From the NCBI RefSeq assembly GCF_002943565.1, contig NZ_PJCH01000015.1, positions 310,001-374,000 of the forward strand: a DNA stretch of 64,000 nt. The letters run 5' to 3'. This DNA comes from Hyphococcus luteus. Its GTDB lineage: Bacteria > Pseudomonadota > Alphaproteobacteria > Caulobacterales > Parvularculaceae. The position numbers and the translations under genes were made by a program. Shown here one piece after another: positions 45,530 to 54,501 of this stretch. Numbering within the stretch: position 1 is the stretch's first letter; the number at the start of each line of letters is the position of its first letter. The notes under the pieces are model-generated. The model saw only the letters and a program-made list of their open reading frames with translations. It did no database searches and was not told where the DNA came from.

Positions 45530-47767
45530 CTAAATCAGTTCCCTTGCGACAGTAGAAATTTCATCACAGCAGGCTTCATTCCGTTTGCGCCATTCAATTC
45601 TGAGAATCTCTTCGCTGATCAGATTGTCATACTTAGCTGATTGGATATTCTCTACGAAACCTGGTAGTTCTTGCGCCGTCAGGCCGGCTGCGCGCGAAAT
45701 CTGTTGAACAATCGCTCTGGCCTCATCCCCGCTAGTCTCCGGAAGCGTAACGCCAAGATCATGCGGTTCGCTTTCCAGGCCAGCGGCTTGCAAGGCAATA
45801 GCGAATGCATTCGTGACCGCGGTTCCACGCCATAAGAACAGATGCGTGTCTCTGCCGACACTTAAAATTCTAACGGAGTCAATCTCGAATTCCCGATAGG
45901 CCGCCCTCGCCTCGCCGAGCAGCCGCAATCCCTCCTTATCAAGATAAGGAGGCTCATCTACCCCACGCAACACGGTCCGCATTTCTGCAACGAATTCGTC
46001 GCTGACTGATTCTGAAAAGGCAGATTCGAATTTTGGAAGGCGCGCCGATTTATGAGGCGTAACGTCAAGCACTTTGCCTGGATCATCCACCGAAACGACG
46101 CGCCACCTCCGGCCGGCGAACAAGATTAGGCTGCCGATGCTGATAATATTGCTCAAAGGAAGAGTCCCAAGCGACTCTCCCTTGTGGATGAGACGCCATT
46201 CCTGATCCGTCGGAAAAATTGCGTAGAAGCTGCGGCTATCGACAATCTTTTCTCCTAGCTCGCCCAGCATGACAGCGCCGTCGGGCGCTTGCTCGATGAG
46301 CTTAACATCCGGATGAGCCATATGGCGCAATAGCCGCGCATAATCCTGAGTGGAAAAAGATGACAAGGGCCCGGCGTCGCAAATCGCTTTGTATAGCCGG
46401 TCGGCTCGTTCGCCGCCTCGGTCGGTTATGACCGAAAGTGTTTGGTGAAGAATGACAGTTGCTGTCGAGTCGTCGACAGCAGGCGGCTCAAGCTGGTCGC
46501 GAATGAGCAAACGAACCGCAGCGACCGCCCGCACAATCTCAAGCCGCAACCGGTCAATAGGATCATCTCCGTTGCGGACAAATCGCTCCCTCGCGTAAAT
46601 GCGAAGTATCGACGGCGATCCCTCGCGGCGCCCGCTCCGACCCAATCGTTGTTTCAGGGAGCTGATTGATCTCGGCGCACCATATTGCGCTACGCTTTTT
46701 ACCGATCCAAGATCGATCCCAAGCTCCAGCGTGGATGTCGCCACAGCCGTCGTCGGCAAATCGCCTCTGCGAAGACGCGCCTCCAAATCTTCGCGAAGTC
46801 CTTTAGAGATGCTGCCATGGTGCGCGAAAAATTCGTTGGGAACGGAGGCGTCTTCCGATAGTTGACGAAGGCGGTCGGCGATCACCTCTACGTCAACGCG
46901 GCGTCCGCCGAAGACAAGATTGTTCTCGCCGCGAAGGCGCCCGAACATATGCTCGGCAATTCGGGCAATCGCCGAGTGCTTGTCGTCCTCCAAATCCATC
47001 TCGTTGGCGGAAGAAGCCGGCGGTAATTCTTCATAGCCTCGGATTTGCAATTGTAGCTCGCGCTTTTCAGCAGAAGATTCAAGGATGAAAACCTCTTCCG
47101 GGTGCCGCCAATTCATCCATCGAGCGGCAGCGGATAGATCGCCGATGGTCGCTGACAGGCCAATGCGACGCGGCCTCGATTGGTTTAGCTCGTTTATACG
47201 CGTGAGCAGGCTCGACAAATGAAGCCCTCGCGGCCCGTGCAGAAATGCATGTAGTTCGTCGATGACGACAAACCGCAGGCTGCCAAAGAGTTTTCGAGCA
47301 GCGGCGGGTTTGCGAACGAACAGGGCTTCAATCGATTCAGGGGTAATGATGGCGACGCCGCGCGGTTCCTTGAGAGTTCTTTGCTTGGCTCCCTGGGGGG
47401 CGTCGCCATGCCAGCGAACGACAGGAATCTCCATCCGCTCGCAAAGCAGATCCAGCCGTTGAAACTGGTCGTTGATCAGCGCCTTCAAAGGACTGACGCA
47501 CAATACGGAGAGTCCGGGCGCATCTTCGTTCTTGATCGCCGTCAGGATCGGCAGAAAGGCCGCTTCGGTTTTTCCCGCCGCCGTCGAGGCGGAAATCAGG
47601 ACATCCCCTTCCCCGTCAAGAATTGCGGGAATTGCGCGATCCTGGATATCGCGAAGCGCCCGCCACTTCTTCTCCCAGATCCATCGCTGGACTTCCGGAT
47701 GCAGCCGGTCGAATGCCTTAGAGGGTGATGGAGGTGAGCTCATCATCGCCATCCGATGCGGTGTCAT
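45530..47767 (-). CDS. Lhr-like DEAD/DEAH-box helicase (BrxHI-like)
   Basis: About 745 residues. Superfamily 2 motifs: I SASTAAGKTEAAFLP, II VVIDELHAFL, III LSATIGD, VI SLKQRLGRSGRR; the order and spacing are Lhr-like. The C-terminal third (IISIGSLILFAGRRWRVVSV) matches the Lhr accessory beta domain. The start is ambiguous: ATG 47767 has a purine-rich AGGAAGGGG tract just upstream, and ATG 47743 is also possible; both overlap the ATPase gene. Brx-type helicases of this kind pair with BrxD in type 2 BREX, but no BREX core gene is near. Confidence 0.87.
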   Translation of the reverse strand: MTPHRMAMMSSPPSPSKAFDRLHPEVQRWIWEKKWRALRDIQDRAIPAILDGEGDVLISASTAAGKTEAAFLPILTAIKNEDAPGLSVLCVSPLKALINDQFQRLDLLCERMEIPVVRWHGDAPQGAKQRTLKEPRGVAIITPESIEALFVRKPAAARKLFGSLRFVVIDELHAFLHGPRGLHLSSLLTRINELNQSRPRRIGLSATIGDLSAAARWMNWRHPEEVFILESSAEKRELQLQIRGYEELPPASSANEMDLEDDKHSAIARIAEHMFGRLRGENNLVFGGRRVDVEVIADRLRQLSEDASVPNEFFAHHGSISKGLREDLEARLRRGDLPTTAVATSTLELGIDLGSVKSVAQYGAPRSISSLKQRLGRSGRREGSPSILRIYARERFVRNGDDPIDRLRLEIVRAVAAVRLLIRDQLEPPAVDDSTATVILHQTLSVITDRGGERADRLYKAICDAGPLSSFSTQDYARLLRHMAHPDVKLIEQAPDGAVMLGELGEKIVDSRSFYAIFPTDQEWRLIHKGESLGTLPLSNIISIGSLILFAGRRWRVVSVDDPGKVLDVTPHKSARLPKFESAFSESVSDEFVAEMRTVLRGVDEPPYLDKEGLRLLGEARAAYREFEIDSVRILSVGRDTHLFLWRGTAVTNAFAIALQAAGLESEPHDLGVTLPETSGDEARAIVQQISRAAGLTAQELPGFVENIQSAKYDNLISEEILRIEWRKRNEACCDEISTVARELI

Positions 47768-49031
47768 CCACCCCTTCCTCCTCCTCATCGGGAGCGATAT
47801 CCGTAGCGCCGAGCAGCGCCCGCCATTCTGTCTGCGGGTTCTGTTCTAAAACCGCCAGCATGTGAACGAAGGCCTTGATCGTATTTCTGGGCGTCCGGAA
47901 ATAAGCCTCCCCGACGTGTTCGCTGCAATGTTCCATAAAAGCCTCCAGCGCCTCATCCGGAACAAGATACGCCTTTTCATTCCCGCCCGAATAGACGTGC
48001 CTCAGATTCTGGAGCAGCACATAGAGTTCTTCGGGGGTCAGGCTTTGAAGCCGCACGATCGGTCCCGTCATGTCGACAAGACCGTCTACGGCGAACGTAT
48101 TCTCCGAAAGCCTTGATTGCAGGGCTTCATAACTATAAAGGCCGCGGCGAGGGTCCATCAAAAATTCAGGCGTCCCGCCGAAAAGAAAACCAATGCCGCC
48201 GACGTTCCCCTGAAGAACATCGTTCAACATTCTGAGGATTTGCTCGTAGTTCTGCTTTCTCGCTTGCGCGCTTTGGAGTTTGTAGAGATTGACCATCTCG
48301 TCGAATACGATGAGCAATCCGCCATATCCTGCAAGTCTCACGAACTCAGAGAGAAGCTTTAAGCCGTCATAGATCGAGGCGTCGTCTATTATGGTCCTGA
48401 CACCGACAGCCTGTCGTGCTTCTGTTTTCGTTGAAAACTCACCCCGCAGCCACCTCAGGGAGCCTGCCTTCAGCACATCGTCGCCGGTCTCGCTGCCCCG
48501 CCAATAGGCCTTAACAACGGTTGCAAAATCATAACCGCCTACAAGGTCCTGCAACGCCGCCAGCCTTTCATCTATGACCTTTTCGATTGGCTTTTGTTGC
48601 GCTTCGCCCCGTCGCACGCATTCGGTTACGAAGCGTTCGAGGATATTCTGCAATGCTCCCCCGTCAGGATTAGTGCGGGTCGAGAGGTTTTTGACCGCCT
48701 CCGCATAGAGCGTTCTCGCCTGCCCGCCGGTCGCATGAAGGCGCCTATCCGGCGCAAGATCCGCATGCGCGGTGACCAGCTTCTTTTCAAGCGCAATCAA
48801 GCGCACCAAGTTTGAAAAGAATGTCTTGCCGGCGCCGTATTCGCCGATAATGAATCGCACAGCGGACCCGTCCTCGGCAATTCGGTCTATATCGCGCACC
48901 AGCGCATTCAACTCTGCGGCCCGTCCGACCTGAATGTGTTGAAGCCCGATGCGCGGCACAACACCGGCCGCAAGCGCCTGAACAATTGTGTCTCTTTCTC
49001 GTGTGCGGATCTTCGGAGACTTCGCCATCAT
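47718..49031 (-). CDS. BrxD-like ATP-binding protein (DUF2791)
   Basis: 437 residues. Walker A FIIGEYGAGKTFFSN and Walker B LLIVFDEMVNLYK, preceded by RIGLQHIQVGRAAEL as in the BrxD/DUF2791 P-loop family of AAA-like proteins. It has an acidic tail (EEEEGVDDTASDGDDEL). In BREX type 2 BrxD accompanies the Lhr-like helicase; here the third partner is a TerB protein. It overlaps the TerB gene by four bases and the helicase gene by tens of bases, so they form one operon. Confidence 0.87.
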   Translation of the reverse strand: MMAKSPKIRTRERDTIVQALAAGVVPRIGLQHIQVGRAAELNALVRDIDRIAEDGSAVRFIIGEYGAGKTFFSNLVRLIALEKKLVTAHADLAPDRRLHATGGQARTLYAEAVKNLSTRTNPDGGALQNILERFVTECVRRGEAQQKPIEKVIDERLAALQDLVGGYDFATVVKAYWRGSETGDDVLKAGSLRWLRGEFSTKTEARQAVGVRTIIDDASIYDGLKLLSEFVRLAGYGGLLIVFDEMVNLYKLQSAQARKQNYEQILRMLNDVLQGNVGGIGFLFGGTPEFLMDPRRGLYSYEALQSRLSENTFAVDGLVDMTGPIVRLQSLTPEELYVLLQNLRHVYSGGNEKAYLVPDEALEAFMEHCSEHVGEAYFRTPRNTIKAFVHMLAVLEQNPQTEWRALLGATDIAPDEEEEGVDDTASDGDDELTSITL

Positions 49032-51271
49032 CTTTTCTCCAGCGTTTGAATTTCCTCAAAGAGGTCGCTCACAATGCAAATATTATCTTCTGCATCGAGA
49101 ACCGGCTCGCCAATAACATCAAAGCCCCATTCATTGATGGTCTCCATCGCGCCATCTGGGAGCAATTGCAGCCGCCTCGCTTCGCTTTCAAAGGAAGGGC
49201 GCGACAGTTCGCCATTCGCAATCAGATAACTCAACAATTCGCCATGCTGCTGATCCAACCCTTCAAATCGCAACGACATGTTGTCTGCAGCTTTCGAGGG
49301 CGGCTGAACGAATTCCTCGTCTTCACTGGCGAATATCTCGCTGAGAAGCCCCGCCACTTGCGCTGTTTCTTTGGTGATGCGCTCAATCTTCTGGCGATCG
49401 ATTGACCCCGCTTTCTCCGCCGCCATTCCGGGTAAAGGGGGCACGGACGTACCAGGCTCAGGAGTCGCCGGCCTGACAGCAATCGGCTCATCGGAACCAG
49501 CAGCGCCCCGATGCAAGGCAGCGTAGGCGTCTTCGGTCGGGAAGCCGAGGGTACGGAAGAGTTGCTCGATATATTTCACTTCAGCGGGCTCGACCCGGCC
49601 GTCTGCGAGGACTGCATCAATCGCCGATCTTGCGATCGTCTTTCTGATCTCTTCATCAGCTTTGGATAATTTCCGCAAAACCGGCTGGTGACGCGGTGCA
49701 TTGCGGCAGAGGGCTTTTGCGTAAGCGAAAAGACGCTGACGTTCGTCAACTGAAAGGCCGGGCACAGAAAGGATTTCAGATTTGATATGCTCAATCTCTT
49801 CCTGGGCGATCTCGCCGTCTGCTCCAGCAGCAAGCGCGCAAATTTCTGTTACCGTCTTCGCCGCGCGATAAGGATCGCCATCAGCGTCAATAACCCCGCC
49901 CTTCCCTTCAAACAAAACGACGATGTCGTCAGGGCCCGGCGGCATGCTTCCCAACCGCCGGTCAGGCTCGAATCCCAGTCCCAACTTATCAAGCACGGCC
50001 CCCAGCTTGTTCAGCGTCGCTGCAGGAATTTTTCCGGTTTTCGGAACCTCCAAATCAATCGCCTCGAGCAATGATTTTACCGGCATCCATCCGGATTTCT
50101 TCTCAGACAGGCGCGCTACAATCACGGAGGCAATTTCCTTCAGCGGATTGGCGGATGGCGCATCCATGAGGTCCGCCGGAAGCAACGCTGCAGCGTCGAT
50201 CGTTCCTTTCGCTTCTGGTGAACGCCCAATCAAGCGGCTGTAAGCATCAAGTTCGCTAGTACACTCGGCGAGAAGCCCGTTCAGCTTGTTCACTGGCGCC
50301 GTCAGCGCCCCAATGTCCGGCAGATTGTCGCCTTTTCCCGAAATCGATGCGTTAAAACGGCCGCTCGCAGCCTGATAATCCAGGGATAGCTTCTTTTTCG
50401 GCGGTTTGACCTTTATGCCGTTTGGAAACCGCTTGTTAAACCGAACATTCCAAAGCGCGCCCAGTTCATCGAAACATCGGATGGCAGGCGTCCGAAGCTG
50501 TACGGCCGGTGATGAGACCATCCAGAGCAAGGCGTCATCGGCGTCGAGGTTCTCGCCATCCAGCACCTTTCGGCCAAGGTATGCTCGTACGTCATACGGC
50601 ATTTCGAAAAGTGAAGAGCGTGGCGGTTCGACCGGAGGTCTTTGATCAAGCTTTGTCGTCAAAAATCCCGCCGCATCGAGCAACCGTTCGGCATAGCCGC
50701 GGAACGAATTATTGCCGCCGTAAATTGAAAGAAGGCGCTTTACTTCAGCGAGAATTTCATCGGCCTCTGCCTCTGCTTGTTCAAAGAACAGCCGGTATTC
50801 GAGGCCGTAGAAGTACAAAAATACATAACCGACGCCAATTTCAGGATCGTCGCGCCCGCTCGCCAACCATTCGAGATACGTTCCCCGAGCCCGCGGCTCA
50901 ATCTCTGAGTAAGATGGCCAATACGGCATCGAGTCCCCGCCGGGATCGCGTGCGGAGCCAGAAGCTGACAAGGACGGATTGATCAGCGCGTTCTGAGGGC
51001 GGTCTGAATCTCCCGGGCGATTGCGTTCGCCCACATAGATCATTCCTCCGTCAATTCTGACGCCCTGGATGATGACGGCGTCACCTTTCGGCACCCATTT
51101 CATGGGACGACCTTTGGAAGCGGACTTCCGGGGCGGCGTTTTTGCTTGCGACCGGGGCGAGGCTACCGCCTGTGGCGGCACAGCACTTTTCAGGCGTGAG
51201 GCCGTCGGCTTCTTCCGGCCATTGAAGAAAAAGAACAAGGCCACTCCGGCAATGATCAAAAGCCACCACAT
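49028..51271 (-). CDS. TerB-N / TerB-C domain membrane protein
   Basis: 747 residues: one N-terminal membrane helix (WWLLIIAGVALFFFF), a basic Ser/Pro linker, TerB-N (about 70-260, MPYWPSYSEIEPRARGTYLEWLASGR), a TerB-like helical domain (about 465-590, AAGADGEIAQEEIEHIKSEIL; VLADGRVEPAEVKYIEQLF) and TerB-C (about 625-747, LSYLIANGELSRPSFESEARRL). The metal-binding acidic turns DGE and DGR are kept. Ter proteins are linked to stress and phage-response complexes; tellurite resistance is not implied. First gene of the operon with the ATPase and helicase. Confidence 0.88.
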   Translation of the reverse strand: MWWLLIIAGVALFFFFNGRKKPTASRLKSAVPPQAVASPRSQAKTPPRKSASKGRPMKWVPKGDAVIIQGVRIDGGMIYVGERNRPGDSDRPQNALINPSLSASGSARDPGGDSMPYWPSYSEIEPRARGTYLEWLASGRDDPEIGVGYVFLYFYGLEYRLFFEQAEAEADEILAEVKRLLSIYGGNNSFRGYAERLLDAAGFLTTKLDQRPPVEPPRSSLFEMPYDVRAYLGRKVLDGENLDADDALLWMVSSPAVQLRTPAIRCFDELGALWNVRFNKRFPNGIKVKPPKKKLSLDYQAASGRFNASISGKGDNLPDIGALTAPVNKLNGLLAECTSELDAYSRLIGRSPEAKGTIDAAALLPADLMDAPSANPLKEIASVIVARLSEKKSGWMPVKSLLEAIDLEVPKTGKIPAATLNKLGAVLDKLGLGFEPDRRLGSMPPGPDDIVVLFEGKGGVIDADGDPYRAAKTVTEICALAAGADGEIAQEEIEHIKSEILSVPGLSVDERQRLFAYAKALCRNAPRHQPVLRKLSKADEEIRKTIARSAIDAVLADGRVEPAEVKYIEQLFRTLGFPTEDAYAALHRGAAGSDEPIAVRPATPEPGTSVPPLPGMAAEKAGSIDRQKIERITKETAQVAGLLSEIFASEDEEFVQPPSKAADNMSLRFEGLDQQHGELLSYLIANGELSRPSFESEARRLQLLPDGAMETINEWGFDVIGEPVLDAEDNICIVSDLFEEIQTLEKR

Positions 51272-51485
51272 TGAAAGTCACCGCCCAGAATCAGTATTTC
51301 AGAATATTGGCGGCATTATTAGTGATTTTGACCATCATTGGGAGAGTACATTTACGCATATCGGGCGATCTGAAGGCGATTCGCGTTGGTCCCATCTCTT
51401 GACGAGCGCCAATGCCATATATTTGCCAATCGTAACATGAAATCAGGGGTGCCGAAGAGCCGGATACCGAAAAACTCATTTAGGA

Positions 51486-52295
51486 CTATCCCAACAGCTG
51501 GCGATACCCCTTTTCCATCATGAATCTCCCCCGCCGGATGGATCGCCTGACGCGGTCAATCAAATACCCTCCCTCTGGCGCCCAGTCATCGTTGACTATG
51601 TGTTCACCATACAGTGCGACCGCGATGTCCCGCATCGGAGTCTGTCGAAGCCAAAGATCGAGCGCGATAAGCACTTCGCCAAGGCGCGCGCTTTTGGCGT
51701 CTGGCTTGAAGAGCGATTCTGCAAATTCGCGCTCGCTGTACAGATGAAACAATCGACGCATCGCGAGCAACTGGCGTTCAATATTTCTGGCAGGCGCAAT
51801 TTGAGGAATAATCGCCTGCCCTACACTCACAAAATCTCCGCCTATGCAATTTATCTGAATTTGCTTTGAACCCGTTTTAAGAAGCAATTGTGGCGTCTGA
51901 TCTGGCCCGGTCAGCAGAATTTTATCGCACTTAAATTTCTCCAACTTCAGCACATTGTCTTCTGTCTCATCGGCAGGCGAATTAACAATTCTTGCATCTA
52001 TGATATCAACGGATAGATCGCGCGCCCAAAAAACTACCGTATTATCGATTGGACGATCGCAACGGTCGCAATAAAGAACCCCAAAGTCTTCTGGCGACTC
52101 CCCCTCACCGACCGTAACAACCGTTACGCCCCCTACGCTTTTGCTTGGAGGAGTTTTCTCTTCTCTTGGTTCTACAGCGGAAATAAATTCGGGGTTTCGC
52201 CGAAGGAACTCGAAAGCCCATCCCGCAGATGTCCGCGCCTCGCCGTCTGTGAGAGGCGTATGTTCCGGCAGCGCCTGTTGAACAGCTCTGTCCAC
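51486..52295 (-). CDS. DUF6499-DUF2285 fused protein, FseA-like ICE activator
   Basis: 269 residues from a GTG start. Residues about 22-40 (SAGWAFEFLRRNPEFI) are the DUF6499 signature; residues about 80-269 are DUF2285, ending in the helix-turn-helix-like stretch GYLIDRVRRSIRRGRFMMEKGYRQLL. In ICEMlSym-type elements these two domains are in separate frames and are joined by programmed frameshifting to make FseA, which activates rdfS and transfer genes. Here they are one continuous frame. A mid-protein insertion contains CDRCDRPIDN. Confidence 0.85.
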   Translation of the reverse strand: MDRAVQQALPEHTPLTDGEARTSAGWAFEFLRRNPEFISAVEPREEKTPPSKSVGGVTVVTVGEGESPEDFGVLYCDRCDRPIDNTVVFWARDLSVDIIDARIVNSPADETEDNVLKLEKFKCDKILLTGPDQTPQLLLKTGSKQIQINCIGGDFVSVGQAIIPQIAPARNIERQLLAMRRLFHLYSEREFAESLFKPDAKSARLGEVLIALDLWLRQTPMRDIAVALYGEHIVNDDWAPEGGYLIDRVRRSIRRGRFMMEKGYRQLLG

Positions 52296-52409
52296 GTTCC
52301 CAAGGCCTTAAACCCGTCAAATTGGCTTTCTCGTTGACAATGCTAATGCATTTTTTCCTTCGCTAAAAGAGGAAGATAGTAGAACATCATGCATAATTGC
52401 GATATAGGT

Positions 52410-52435
52410 TTTCCTGGCCTTTGCTTTGCAGGAAA
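52410..52435. promoter_or_regulatory. Inverted repeat in divergent promoter region
   Basis: TTTCCTG (52410-52416) faces CAGGAAA (52429-52435) with a 12-base spacer, in the A/T-rich 205-base gap between the FseA-like gene and the oppositely directed gene at 52501. A dimeric regulator could bind here. Confidence 0.35.
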
Positions 52436-52500
52436 TAGTTTGATTTTATTGCATTTTTTGCTGTCCGAGATTGAATAAACTTGCCGCCCGAGCACAAAAT

Positions 52501-53487
52501 ATGACTAATCATCTTCGCAAAAAGAGTAACATAGATTTGATGCCGGATATTCTGCCCACCAGGAACGGCGCGCCAGCCACCGTAGAACTGCCGGCATCAG
52601 TGTGGACAAGCGCTTTGGATCATCCAAGTCACAGCGCCGGGCCGACTGACGGGCACTGGGCGTTCATGAAAAACGCAAGCGGTTCCCTCCGCGAGACCTT
52701 GCGGCAGGTCGTTGGATGTAAATGGGAGGGCGCTCTTTACAAGCTTGACGGCCATGTGCGGGCTGGACTGTGGCGCAATGGCGCTGTCGCAGCGCCGGCG
52801 ACAGTTCGCGCAACGATTTATTTTCCTGAATCCGAACGTGAATTTTACGATCTATACCGGGCCCATCACGCCGCCAGCTCTGCGATCAGTCGCCTTGACG
52901 ACATACAGGCGGCGTTTCGTGAAAATGAAATGAGCCTTAATTCCAGACGTCTGAAGCATGGGCTCCTCGTTCAAGCGTTCACATTGGCGCTGCGCGGAAG
53001 AATTAGAGTCGCGTCAGATGAAACGCCCGTCGATCTCAGAAATGCAGTCGGTTTATTTCGCGACGAACTGCTTCTGCTCGACAAGGCGATGCCGAGCACG
53101 GAAATCTTTCAGACTGGCGTCGTTGCGGCCGCGTTGATTTGCCTGACGCTCTATCCAAAGCACGAAGTGTTCTTCGAAAAGCTAGCTCAGGAAAAAGGCA
53201 ACAAACGCGACGGGTTATTGGACCCTGTGGAATGCGTTTTAAGCCTAGTCGAAAAAATCCGGAACCAGGGAACTGCATCGATTGATGCTGTACAGGAAGA
53301 TTTATGCGCGCGAACAGTGCGCGCTTTTCTGGCCCATATGCGCGGCGACCCGGAAATCTTTGAAGGTCGGGTCAACAACACAATGAAGCGGTACTGGTTC
53401 AAACGCATGATTCAGGGCGTTGACCTCGATGCCTATGTGAAGCGGGTTCGGCGAAAGAAAAAAATCGCCGACAAGGGTGAAATTTAA
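52501..53487 (+). CDS. ParB/DGQHR-like protein of unknown function
   Basis: 328 residues from ATG 52501; an in-frame TTG lies at 52471 and another ATG at 52540, and none has a clear ribosome site. The motif YKLDGHVRAGLWRNGAV followed by ATIYFPESEREFYDLYRAHHAASS resembles the D-G-H-x-R core of ParB/sulfiredoxin-like and DGQHR proteins. The C-terminal half is helical and ends in a basic stretch (VKRVRRKKKIADK), which suggests nucleic-acid contact. Its stop is 15 bases before the binding-protein gene. Confidence 0.5.
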   Translation: MTNHLRKKSNIDLMPDILPTRNGAPATVELPASVWTSALDHPSHSAGPTDGHWAFMKNASGSLRETLRQVVGCKWEGALYKLDGHVRAGLWRNGAVAAPATVRATIYFPESEREFYDLYRAHHAASSAISRLDDIQAAFRENEMSLNSRRLKHGLLVQAFTLALRGRIRVASDETPVDLRNAVGLFRDELLLLDKAMPSTEIFQTGVVAAALICLTLYPKHEVFFEKLAQEKGNKRDGLLDPVECVLSLVEKIRNQGTASIDAVQEDLCARTVRAFLAHMRGDPEIFEGRVNNTMKRYWFKRMIQGVDLDAYVKRVRRKKKIADKGEI

Positions 53488-53502
53488 GCGGGACGGCATG
53501 GG

Positions 53503-54501
53503 ATGCGGGAACGCGAGAAAGCCGGCACGCCGGCGCCGGTTGAATGGCGCGCATTAACCCGCCTTGTTGCGGGCTCGCTCCTCTTTGCGCTGATAATTAG
53601 CGCGTTCTCTCCACCAGACGCCAGAGCGCAACAAGAACGCCCCGTCGAAGCAGTTATTCTTCGACCTGCCCCAAACCCCACATTCGATGAGATATTTAAC
53701 GCCATTGAAATGGGCATTCGATCGCGAGGGTCTGCGCTTTCTATTACGGAGCGCCGGCTCGATGCTTTCGCATCTGCGCAAGCGATGCGAAACGGTATTT
53801 CCTCGGATGCGCCCGAACTTGTTTTCACGCTCGGCCGGCAAGCAGACGAATCCTATCGAAGCAGCGGCCTGGATATCCGCCAAGTGGTGGGCGGACTTGA
53901 TATTGAGCCGGGCCTAGGAAGCCGGGACGGCGTCTCCCTGACCGCCGATCCCGTATTCCTGCTCAGCCGATTGAAAACGCTTATGCCGGAAAAACGGCGA
54001 ATAATTGTCGTTTACGACCCTTCAAAAGACCGTTGGCTCATTGAGCGCGCCAAAGCGATATCGGCTTCTATCGGGATTACAATCGTCGCCCATGAAGCCA
54101 CGACACTCTCGGAAGCTTCAAACCACTACTGGAATATCCTGAAATACGGCAACCCCGAAACTGATGTTTTGTGGCTTCTTTCCAACCCGTCATTTGTCTC
54201 AAACAGCAATCTTCCGCGCCTCGTCGAAGAGAGTTGGCGGCGTAATTTTACGATCATCAGCAACAATATCGATCATGCGCGCCGCGGAACGTTTATTGCT
54301 ATTTATCCTGATCTTGAGGCGATGGGCGCTCAGCTTGCCGATCTAGCCATCGCAATTTCTGAGAATCCTAACAAGCGCCCGGAGGTCGAACCGCTCGGCG
54401 CAGTAAAATTCGCCGTCAACAAGCGGATTGCAAGTCACCTCGGCATAGCAATATCGGCGCAGGATGAGCGATCCTTTGATCTCATCCTGGGGGAGCGATG
54501 A
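53503..54501 (+). CDS. Periplasmic ABC-type substrate-binding protein (ABC_sub_bind family)
   Basis: 332 residues. N-terminal signal segment (VAGSLLFALIISAFS, predicted cut after DARA), then two Rossmann lobes of the PF04392-like ABC_sub_bind family (ELVFTLGRQADESYRS; RRIIVVYDPSKDRW; TDVLWLLSNPSFVS; FAVNKRIASHLGIAI). No permease or ATPase gene is near. It overlaps the sensor kinase by four bases, so a role as periplasmic ligand sensor for that kinase is more likely than uptake. Confidence 0.85.
   Translation: MREREKAGTPAPVEWRALTRLVAGSLLFALIISAFSPPDARAQQERPVEAVILRPAPNPTFDEIFNAIEMGIRSRGSALSITERRLDAFASAQAMRNGISSDAPELVFTLGRQADESYRSSGLDIRQVVGGLDIEPGLGSRDGVSLTADPVFLLSRLKTLMPEKRRIIVVYDPSKDRWLIERAKAISASIGITIVAHEATTLSEASNHYWNILKYGNPETDVLWLLSNPSFVSNSNLPRLVEESWRRNFTIISNNIDHARRGTFIAIYPDLEAMGAQLADLAIAISENPNKRPEVEPLGAVKFAVNKRIASHLGIAISAQDERSFDLILGER

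Noticed and set aside
45530-51271. Complete BREX system
   Set aside because: BrxD-like and Lhr-like helicase genes are here, but no PglX, PglZ, PglW/PglY or BrxA/B/L homolog is seen in the window.
49028-51271. Tellurite resistance operon
   Set aside because: Only TerB-type domains are present; no TerA, TerC, TerD or TerZ, and TerB-N/TerB-C proteins do not by themselves indicate tellurite resistance.
51291-51479. Small minus-strand open frame between the TerB and activator genes (62 codons)
   Set aside because: No ribosome site, no recognisable motif and unusual composition; more likely promoter and leader sequence of the TerB operon.
53503-54501. ABC uptake system
   Set aside because: The binding protein has no permease or ATPase nearby; its four-base overlap is with a sensor kinase.
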